DNA of 6,249 bases from Flavobacteriales bacterium (GTDB lineage: Bacteria > Bacteroidota > Bacteroidia > Flavobacteriales_D > Sanyastnellaceae): contig JAIYCK010000217.1 of NCBI GenBank assembly GCA_027488055.1, forward strand, positions 1-6,249, in the 5' to 3' direction. This document shows positions 1-5,875 of this stretch, piece after piece. The notes under the pieces were generated by a model. That model worked only from the letters and a program-made list of their open reading frames with translations. It did not search any database and had not been told where the DNA came from. Made by a program: the position numbers and the translations under genes. Every line of letters starts with the position of its first letter. Position 1 is the stretch's first letter.

Positions 1-62
1 AAACCACCGACTGGAGAATCCCAATTCATGGGCACAAATGACGCGTTTAGAGAATTTTTGAT

Positions 63-70
63 TATATTTG
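63..70 (+). promoter_or_regulatory. Candidate Bacteroidota -7 box upstream of the small secreted protein gene
   Basis: The octamer TATATTTG matches the TAnnTTTG -7 consensus known for Bacteroidota housekeeping promoters. I could not find a convincing TTTG -33 element 17-23 bases upstream. Transcription would start near position 77, giving a leader of about 70 bases to the preferred ATG at 150. The surrounding sequence is AT-rich, so a chance match is possible. Confidence 0.35.
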
Positions 71-149
71 AATTCTAGTGCTTTCTTGATTGACATGGTT
101 TAAGCTGTTGAAAATGGAAACACCCTATAACCTTAACAAATTCGTGTCC

Positions 150-632
150 ATGCTTCGTTGCTTGGTATTCAGTCTACTTTTTCATTGTGCTTCGTGCCTG
201 TGCGCGCAACATCCCGTGTTGCATTGGTATAATTTAAGATCGGCCTCTCCCTTGGATCCAGCGGCAGGCAAGTTGGCATTGACACGCATGAAACAAGTGA
301 CTACAGATACTATTTCCACGTTTACAGACCGTGGAGATTATTTTCAATTGGCTACCAAAACACCGATCGATTGGCAGCTTTTCAATCAAACTATGAGCGA
401 CGCGGGTTATTTCATTGCGGATATCACACGGGGCGAAATCCACCATGAGGAATTTGTCAAAATGAGCTGGGCCTACCAACAAGCCAATTATCTGCTTCAG
501 CATCCCGCGGCCCTCGAAAGCGTTCAGCCAGCGGATCCAGTGGTGCTAACCATGGAGGAATTTCAGGCATTGAATCCAGCACAACAGAGCATCACCTTAT
601 CTCATTCCAATTACTTTGTCATCAAAGAATGA
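150..632 (+). CDS. Small exported protein of unknown function, coupled to the downstream repeat protein
   Basis: I do not recognise this protein. From the ATG at 150 it has 160 residues and opens with a clear signal peptide: MLR, then the hydrophobic stretch CLVFSLLFHCASCLCA, then probable cleavage before QHP. This is why I prefer 150 to the in-frame ATG at 114 or TTG at 90, which would bury the signal behind a polar extension. The predicted mature part has no cysteine and no membrane segment. A middle stretch (DYFQLATKTPIDWQLFNQTM then SDAGYFIADI) looks like a beta-alpha-beta unit, loosely like the heavy-metal-associated fold but without its CxxC, so metal binding is not suggested. The C-terminus (MEEFQALNPAQQSITLSHS, then NYFVIKE) resembles tails of small exported Bacteroidota proteins. 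Its TGA stop overlaps the next start codon as ATGA, implying co-translation with the T9SS repeat protein. Periplasmic or exported location is inferred; function is unknown. Confidence 0.75.
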   Translation: MLRCLVFSLLFHCASCLCAQHPVLHWYNLRSASPLDPAAGKLALTRMKQVTTDTISTFTDRGDYFQLATKTPIDWQLFNQTMSDAGYFIADITRGEIHHEEFVKMSWAYQQANYLLQHPAALESVQPADPVVLTMEEFQALNPAQQSITLSHSNYFVIKE

Positions 633-3600
633 GGCGTTTACTGACATATCTGTTGGTGTTCCTTTCGGCGTTTTGTTCGGTCAGGCTTGATGCGCAATGC
701 GCCAACGATAATGTTCTAGCTGGCGATCTTACGCCTGCTGCTGTGGGTGTTCCCGTTTCGTTGGCTCTCCAAGGTGGTAGCTACGTCACAACAACTGTAT
801 GTGCGGGTGCATCCTATACGTTTTCAACCTGTGGCGATGTAGATTTTGATACACAGATCACCTTGTACAACAACACCGGAGGCGCCTCTCTTGGCTATAA
901 TGATGATGGTTGCGGTGTGCAATCCACCATCACTTGGATCGCTGCCTTTACTGGAACATTGAGAGTATTGGTGGATCAGTACAATTGCGCTAATTCAACA
1001 GTTGGTGTGCTTACCACGCTCACGATCACGCAGAATACAGCATGCGGTACGGCCGTTGCACCACCCAACGATGGCTGCGCCGGAGCTCTTCCGATCGCGT
1101 GTGGACAAACCATTACGGGTAGCACTGCGGATGCCACGCCCGAAGCCATTGTGGCTGGTTGTGGCAATGCGACTTCTGCGTCGGAGTGGTATGTTTTTAC
1201 AGGAAATGGGCAGATTATTACCGCCAGTTTATGTGGCAGTGCCTACAATACCCACATCAGTGTGCTGACAGGCACTTGCGCAGGCACCTTGACGTGTGTT
1301 GTTTTCAACAATGATTTTTGTGGCACGCAGAGCCAAGTGACGTTCACCTCCGTGGTGGGCACGCAATATTATATACGTGTATCAGGCAATGGATCGGCAT
1401 CGGGCAATTATACACTCAGTCTGACCTGTTCCATTCCAGTTGCCAACGATGGCTGCGCAGGTGCACTTCCGATCGCGTGTGGACAAACCATCACGGGCAG
1501 CACCACCGATGCCACGCCCGAAGCCATTGTGGCTGGTTGTGGCAATGCGACCTCTGCCTCGGAGTGGTATGTGTTCACTGGCAATGGACAAAGTATAATT
1601 GCTAGTTTATGTGGTAGTGCTTATGATACCCAAATCAGTGTGCTAACGGGGACGTGCCCAGGCACCTTGACGTGTGTTGCTTACAACGATGATTTTTGCG
1701 GTTTGCAGAGCCAAGTGACGTTTGCCTCCGTGGGTGGCACGCAGTATTATATCCGTGTATCAGGCATTGGAACGGCGTCGGGCAATTACACACTCAATGT
1801 GACCTGTTCCAGTCCAGTTGCCAACGATGGCTGCGCAGGTGCACTTCCGATTGCGTGTGGACAAACCATCACGGGTAGCACCACGGATGCCACGCCCGAA
1901 GCCATTGTGGCTGGCTGTGGCAATGCGACCTCTGCTTCGGAATGGTACGTATTCACGGGCAATGGGCAGAACGTAATTGCTAGTTTATGCGGCAGTGCTT
2001 ATGATACACAAATCAGTGTGCTCACAGGGACGTGCACGGGCACGTTGACCTGCGTTGCCTACAACGATGATTTTTGCGGTTTGCAGAGTCAAGTTAATTT
2101 TACTTCAGTGACGGGTACGGAATACTATATTCGAGTATCTGGTTTTGGGAGTGGGGCAGGCAATTATACCTTGGCATTGACTTGCACGGTTCCATTGGTC
2201 AACGATGGATGTGCTGGTGCGCTGCCCATTGCTTGCGGTGAAACGATTGCGGGCTCTACGTTGGGTGCCACGGGCGAAATCACGGCTGCGGGCTGTGGCA
2301 ATGCGAATTCCCCTACCCTGTGGTATACATTCATCGGCACGGGTCAATTGACCACAGTCAGTTTGTGCGGCAGCGCCTATGATACGCAATTAGCGGTATT
2401 GACAGGAGATTGCAGCGGTCCACAGCTCTGCGCAGCATTTAGTGATGACCAATGTGGAGTCCAATCCCAAGTCACATTTTCATCCGTTTTGGGAGTGACG
2501 TATTACATACGCATTGGCGGCTTTGGCAATGCATCAGGGGCCTTCACTCTGAGTGTCTCGTGTGTGACCGAAACCGGAAATGATCCCTGTTCAGGGGCCT
2601 TGCCGATTGATTGTGGTCAGACCGTTTCGGGCAATACTACGGGCTTTAACCCCGATGCATTTCCTGCGGGTTGCGGCTTAGCTGGTTTTGCAGGCGCATG
2701 GTATACGTTTGTGGGCGATGGAAGTGTGGTAGACCTGAGCACATGCGTGGCGACTGCATTTGATACACAGATCAGCGTGTTCAATGGTGATTGTGCTGGT
2801 CTGAATTGCATTGGCACCAACGACCAATTCTGCGGCGATCAGTCCCAAGTCTCCTTCTTGTCAGCGGCTGGCACCACGTATTATGTGCTTGTACATGGAT
2901 TGGCTGATGAGGGAAGTTACAGTCTTTCGATGACGTGCAATCCATACACTCCATCTGCGCAAGAATGTCAAGGGGCCAACACGATTTGCAACGACCAACA
3001 ATTCAATGGAAATTCCCTCGGTTTCGGTTTCAATCAAGAATTGAACACCGCCAACAGCGGATGTTTGTTCGAAGAAAACCAATCGTCGTGGTATGTGTTT
3101 TCTCCTATTACACCTGGCACAATTGCATTTACAATCAATCCTACGCCCATTGTGGATTATGACTTTGCAATTTGGGGGCCCTTTGTAAGCGCACCTTGCC
3201 CACCTGTGGGAGACCCGTTGCGGTGTTCTTTTAGTGCTTCGAATGTGCCAACTGGACTGGGCAATGGCGCAACCGATTTCACCGAAGGCGCGATCGGTGA
3301 CGCTTGGGTGGCGCCCATCACGGTCACAGCCGCAGACATCAATCAGTTTTACGTCATGGTATTGGATAATTTTTCAAGTACATCTACGCCTTTTGTATTT
3401 GACTGGGCTTTGTCCGGCGGTGTAACCTTGGATTGTACGATCCAGTTGCCTGTTACTTATCTAGAGTGGACTGGTGCAGCAAAAGGCGCGCACAATCAAC
3501 TGTGGTGGAGCACTGCTACTGAGTCCATGAACGAACTCTTTGCGGTGGAGCGCAGTGCGGACAATGTGCACTTCGAGCATGTCGGATCCGTGGCAGGCAA

Positions 3601-3991
3601 TGGAACCACGCTGTCGGCGCATGCCTACGAGTGGCTAGACCGCAAGCCATTACCAGGCACCAACTATTATCGTTTGCGACAAGTGGATTGGAATGGGCAA
3701 TCGAACTACTCCAATGTCATCGCAATCGAACGACCTTCTTATTTTGCATTGGTTCCCAATCCGGCAGAGGATGTAGTAAAGGTCATGTGGACAGCGGATG
3801 AAATGCCTGACTGTGAGATTGAATTGAATGACCTTTGTGGTCGAACGATCGTTCGGTTGAAGCGCGATGCATTGGATCAGTCCACGGCGATGGAATTGTC
3901 GGTAGAACATCTGTCTCCGGGCACCTATATCGTCACGATGCGTTCAACGCAAGGACAAGTGTTGCAACAAGGACGATTGGTTGTCCAATAG
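629..3991 (+). CDS. Large exported multi-repeat protein with a C-terminal T9SS type A sorting domain
   Basis: This 1120-residue protein is probably exported by Sec, then moved across the outer membrane by T9SS and anchored to or released from the cell surface. Residues 1-22 are a signal peptide (MRRLLTYLLVFLSAF..., cleavage near LDA|Q). Residues 23-146 form a first module with DFDTQ (72-76) and YNDDGCG (90-96). Five repeats begin at residues 147, 273, 399, 525 and 651, each 126 residues long. Each has an NDxC-xGALPI-C start, a WYxF strand, a DTQ-like strand, an NDD/DFCG-like loop with QSQV, a YYxxxxG strand and a final TC/SC. They resemble PPC-like beta-sandwich domains. Residues 777-938 are a diverged module with CQGANTIC and DYDFAIWGP (843-851), a type common near the C-terminus of T9SS cargo. 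Residues 939-1037 are the LPV fibronectin-like domain with YYRLRQVD (1013-1020). Residues 1039-1120 are the sorting domain, with VPNPAED at 1042 and a late LSPGTYIV. No catalytic motif is visible, so an adhesin or matrix role is inference. Confidence 0.92.
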   Translation: MRRLLTYLLVFLSAFCSVRLDAQCANDNVLAGDLTPAAVGVPVSLALQGGSYVTTTVCAGASYTFSTCGDVDFDTQITLYNNTGGASLGYNDDGCGVQSTITWIAAFTGTLRVLVDQYNCANSTVGVLTTLTITQNTACGTAVAPPNDGCAGALPIACGQTITGSTADATPEAIVAGCGNATSASEWYVFTGNGQIITASLCGSAYNTHISVLTGTCAGTLTCVVFNNDFCGTQSQVTFTSVVGTQYYIRVSGNGSASGNYTLSLTCSIPVANDGCAGALPIACGQTITGSTTDATPEAIVAGCGNATSASEWYVFTGNGQSIIASLCGSAYDTQISVLTGTCPGTLTCVAYNDDFCGLQSQVTFASVGGTQYYIRVSGIGTASGNYTLNVTCSSPVANDGCAGALPIACGQTITGSTTDATPEAIVAGCGNATSASEWYVFTGNGQNVIASLCGSAYDTQISVLTGTCTGTLTCVAYNDDFCGLQSQVNFTSVTGTEYYIRVSGFGSGAGNYTLALTCTVPLVNDGCAGALPIACGETIAGSTLGATGEITAAGCGNANSPTLWYTFIGTGQLTTVSLCGSAYDTQLAVLTGDCSGPQLCAAFSDDQCGVQSQVTFSSVLGVTYYIRIGGFGNASGAFTLSVSCVTETGNDPCSGALPIDCGQTVSGNTTGFNPDAFPAGCGLAGFAGAWYTFVGDGSVVDLSTCVATAFDTQISVFNGDCAGLNCIGTNDQFCGDQSQVSFLSAAGTTYYVLVHGLADEGSYSLSMTCNPYTPSAQECQGANTICNDQQFNGNSLGFGFNQELNTANSGCLFEENQSSWYVFSPITPGTIAFTINPTPIVDYDFAIWGPFVSAPCPPVGDPLRCSFSASNVPTGLGNGATDFTEGAIGDAWVAPITVTAADINQFYVMVLDNFSSTSTPFVFDWALSGGVTLDCTIQLPVTYLEWTGAAKGAHNQLWWSTATESMNELFAVERSADNVHFEHVGSVAGNGTTLSAHAYEWLDRKPLPGTNYYRLRQVDWNGQSNYSNVIAIERPSYFALVPNPAEDVVKVMWTADEMPDCEIELNDLCGRTIVRLKRDALDQSTAMELSVEHLSPGTYIVTMRSTQGQVLQQGRLVVQ
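1067..2956 (+). repeat. Five tandem 378-bp coding repeats
   Basis: Units start at the Asn codon of the NDxC motif at 1067, 1445, 1823, 2201 and 2579, so all four intervals are exactly 378 bp. The first three units are close to identical in their first 110 or so bases: a 44-base block at 1130-1173 recurs unchanged at 1508-1551 and with one difference at 1886-1929. Units four and five are clearly diverged in DNA but keep length and protein pattern. All five encode eight cysteines at corresponding positions. The next module (from 2957) continues the register with a cysteine at the matching place but then diverges. The array lies in frame within one protein and has no sign of being a mobile element. 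Confidence 0.95.
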
Positions 3992-4051
3992 TCAAGTCCT
4001 CTGAGGTCTATACGATGTGATGTGAGCGACTCGCGCATTGGTGTCGAAGAC

Positions 4052-4076
4052 GATGAATCATAGATCTGACTTCATC
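4052..4076 (+). terminator. Weak hairpin downstream of the repeat protein gene
   Basis: GATGAATCA (4052-4060) pairs with TGA-c-TTCATC (4067-4076), giving nine base pairs with one bulged C and a six-base loop, about 60 bases after the stop codon. No T-run follows, so it is not a standard intrinsic terminator. It could be a 3'-end stabilising structure or chance. The rest of the 172-bp gap holds the GH3 promoter candidate. Confidence 0.25.
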
Positions 4077-4115
4077 ACGATGGTCCGCATCGAATTCGTG
4101 TCTGTGGCATAAAAT

Positions 4116-4145
4116 TTTGATTCCATCAATAATCCACTATATTAG
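4116..4145 (+). promoter_or_regulatory. Candidate Bacteroidota promoter for the GH3-family gene
   Basis: TTTG at 4116-4119 is followed after 18 bases by TATATTAG at 4138-4145. This fits the Bacteroidota -33/-7 arrangement (TTTG, about 19 bases, TAnnTTTG) with one mismatch in the second box. The predicted transcript would start near 4152, leaving a leader of only about 12 bases before the ATG at 4164. Both boxes lie in the gap directly upstream of the gene, which supports the call. Confidence 0.5.
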
Positions 4146-4152
4146 CGTACAC

Positions 4153-4162
4153 GAAAACCTGT
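4153..4162 (+). promoter_or_regulatory. GAAAACCTGT element just before the GH3 start codon
   Basis: The decamer lies one base before the ATG at 4164 and recurs identically at 5866-5875, directly before the ATG of the last gene. There is no Shine-Dalgarno-like GGAGG at either start; an A-rich stretch before the start codon is typical of Bacteroidota translation. Whether the decamer is a translation element, an operator or coincidence cannot be decided here. Confidence 0.35.
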
Positions 4163-4163
4163 T

Positions 4164-5723
4164 ATGCCTTTTAATTCAGTATTCGGTTGGATCATCAAAA
4201 AGCGCATTCATCAGATCGAACTTTTCAAGAAGTATCCGATGGAAGTGCAACAAGAGTTATTGCGAAGCTTGGTGGATCAAGCAGCGATGACTCGCTTTGG
4301 GGTGGAACATCATTTCCCGAATATTCATTCGGTTGCTGAATTTAAACGAGCCGTGCCCATCCGCAATTACGAAGCGTTTTTGCCCTACATCGATTCGTTG
4401 CGTGAGGGACAGCAGAATGTGTTGTGGCCATCCAAGCTCAAGTGGTTCGCCAAAAGCAGTGGCACCACCGATGCCAGGAGCAAATTTATCCCCGTATCTT
4501 CAGAGGCCTTGGAAGAGTGTCACTACAAAGGCGGCAAAGATTTGTTGGCCATGTATATGGATCAGCGTCCCCATGCCAAAATATACAATGGCAAGACCTT
4601 GGTGGTAGGCGGTTCATCGCGCGTAAATACGTTCAGTGATGATGGTTATACAGGGGATCTCTCTGCGATCATCATTCGCAATCTGCCCATTTGGGTGGAA
4701 CTGCGTCGCACACCGAGCAAAGAGATTGCGCTGCTAGATAATTGGGAAGAGAAGATAGAGCGCATGGCGGAGTCCACGTCTTTGGAAGATGTAAGCACCT
4801 TGGTAGGTGTGCCGAGTTGGACCATGCTCTTGCTCAAACGGATCATGGAGCTGCGTGGTGCGGAAACTATTTTTGATGTCTGGCCCAATTTGGAGTTGTA
4901 TATGCATGGGGGAGTGAGCTTCAAACCATATCGAGCAGAGTTTGAAAAGATAGCCCCAGGCAACCAATTGAATTATGTAGAGACCTACAACGCGAGTGAA
5001 GGTTTTTTTGGAATTCAAGATCGCATCGGAGCCGATGACTTATTGTTGATGTTGGACTATGGAATCTATTATGAATTCATGCCCATGTCGGAGTATGGCA
5101 AACCCCATCCGCGTACCTTGGAATTGCAAGATGTGGAGGTGGGTGAAAACTATGCAATTGTGATTTCCACCAATGCAGGATTGTGGCGGTATTTGGTGGG
5201 AGATACCGTGCGCTTCACAAGCAAGGTTCCGTATCGTATACAGATCACGGGTCGCACGCGTCATTATATCAATGCCTTTGGAGAAGAAGTGATGGTGGAC
5301 AATGCAGATTGTGCCATTGAAGCCGCCTGCAAAGCCACGGGTGCAACCATTGCGGACTATACCGTAGCTCCTCAGTACATGCGCCAAGGCGCCAGTGGTC
5401 ATCATCAATGGCTCATTGAATTTATTCAAGAACCGAGCATTCATTCGGTTTTTGCTAAGGTGCTTGATGACACCTTGCGCGCGATCAACTCGGATTACGA
5501 TGCCAAGCGCACCAATGATTATATTTTATCTGCGCCGGATGTAATGGTGGCTCCCAAAGGAACATATTACAATTGGCTCAAACGAGCCAACAAACTAGGT
5601 GGACAAAACAAAGTCCCGCGTTTGAGTAATGAGCGCCATTACATGGACGAGTTGCTCGCCCTGATTGCTGACGATGTGCAGGCATTCGCTTGCGTCGAAG
5701 GACAATCCTTTCTACACAAATGA
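4164..5723 (+). CDS. GH3 auxin-responsive-promoter family protein (acyl-adenylating enzyme)
   Basis: This complete 519-residue protein belongs to the GH3 family of the ANL adenylating superfamily. Plant members join amino acids to jasmonate or indole-acetate through an acyl-AMP; the substrate of the bacterial members is not known. The three nucleotide-binding motifs are intact: SSGTT at 98-102 with K107 (phosphate loop), YNASEG at 275-280 with E279, and RYLVGD at 342-347 with D347 (ribose binding). A hinge region GRTRHYINAFGEE lies at 363-375, and the C-terminal lobe carries KLGGQNKVPR with K483, a candidate catalytic lysine. There is no signal peptide or membrane segment, so it is cytoplasmic. 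The start MPFNSVFGWIIKKRIHQIEL matches the usual beginning of Bacteroidota homologues as I remember them, and the length is typical. It stands alone between two gaps with its own promoter candidate. The family call is firm; an amide-forming ligase role is inferred from plants. Confidence 0.95.
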   Translation: MPFNSVFGWIIKKRIHQIELFKKYPMEVQQELLRSLVDQAAMTRFGVEHHFPNIHSVAEFKRAVPIRNYEAFLPYIDSLREGQQNVLWPSKLKWFAKSSGTTDARSKFIPVSSEALEECHYKGGKDLLAMYMDQRPHAKIYNGKTLVVGGSSRVNTFSDDGYTGDLSAIIIRNLPIWVELRRTPSKEIALLDNWEEKIERMAESTSLEDVSTLVGVPSWTMLLLKRIMELRGAETIFDVWPNLELYMHGGVSFKPYRAEFEKIAPGNQLNYVETYNASEGFFGIQDRIGADDLLLMLDYGIYYEFMPMSEYGKPHPRTLELQDVEVGENYAIVISTNAGLWRYLVGDTVRFTSKVPYRIQITGRTRHYINAFGEEVMVDNADCAIEAACKATGATIADYTVAPQYMRQGASGHHQWLIEFIQEPSIHSVFAKVLDDTLRAINSDYDAKRTNDYILSAPDVMVAPKGTYYNWLKRANKLGGQNKVPRLSNERHYMDELLALIADDVQAFACVEGQSFLHK

Positions 5724-5740
5724 ATGGAACGATGATCGTC

Positions 5741-5793
5741 GTCGCATTCCCACAACCGCTCCAGCGTCTATTTTAGGAATATGAGAATGCGAC
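5741..5793 (+). terminator. Nine-bp inverted repeat after the GH3 gene, possible terminator
   Basis: GTCGCATTC (5741-5749) and GAATGCGAC (5785-5793) are perfect inverted repeats separated by 35 bases, beginning 17 bases after the GH3 stop. The loop contains a small CGC-tcca-GCG stem, so the transcript could fold into a two-tier structure. The sequence after it is AAATTTGG, a poor U-tract. It is well placed to end the GH3 transcript, but a protein-binding site is equally possible. A short palindrome ACGAT-G-ATCGT sits just upstream at 5729-5739. Confidence 0.4.
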
Positions 5794-5857
5794 AAATTTG
5801 GTTCGGTTAGACATTCAAAAAGATGGTGTCAGAAGCATCATAATCCATCACAATCGA

Positions 5858-5865
5858 TATATTTG
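5858..5865 (+). promoter_or_regulatory. Candidate -7 box upstream of the last gene
   Basis: TATATTTG is an exact match to the Bacteroidota TAnnTTTG element, but no TTTG lies at the proper distance upstream. If used, transcription would start within a few bases of the ATG at 5876, giving an almost leaderless message, or else the gene starts at the in-frame ATG at 5897. Confidence 0.35.
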
Positions 5866-5875
5866 GAAAACCTGT

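Noticed and set aside
1..78. Possible 3' ends of an upstream gene: + frames stop at 39-41, 59-61 and 76-78, and a reverse-strand ATG reads leftward from 29.
   Set aside because: Each stretch is under 26 codons, and more than one frame looks equally protein-like, so no frame can be preferred.
234..503. 89-codon reverse-strand frame opposite the small exported protein.
   Set aside because: The + strand frame has a signal peptide and an ATGA overlap with the next gene. The reverse frame has no supporting feature.
1002..1878. Open frames of 60-95 codons in other + frames across the repeat array, with similar peptides at 1318-1605 and 1696-1878.
   Set aside because: They are the same out-of-frame reading of near-identical repeats, recurring with the 378-bp period. 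The main frame has the signal peptide, domains and sorting tail.
1067..2956. The tandem array as a CRISPR or mobile repeat.
   Set aside because: The repeats are long, contiguous, in frame and encode a conserved protein domain. There are no spacers, terminal inverted repeats or transposase.
4646..5018. Two overlapping reverse-strand frames inside the GH3 gene.
   Set aside because: They overlap each other in different frames and lie opposite conserved GH3 coding sequence, with no start context or family resemblance.
5040..5444. 134-codon reverse-strand open frame inside the GH3 gene.
   Set aside because: It lies wholly opposite conserved GH3 motifs, including RYLVGD and the hinge, and its peptide has no recognisable domain. 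It is a shadow frame.
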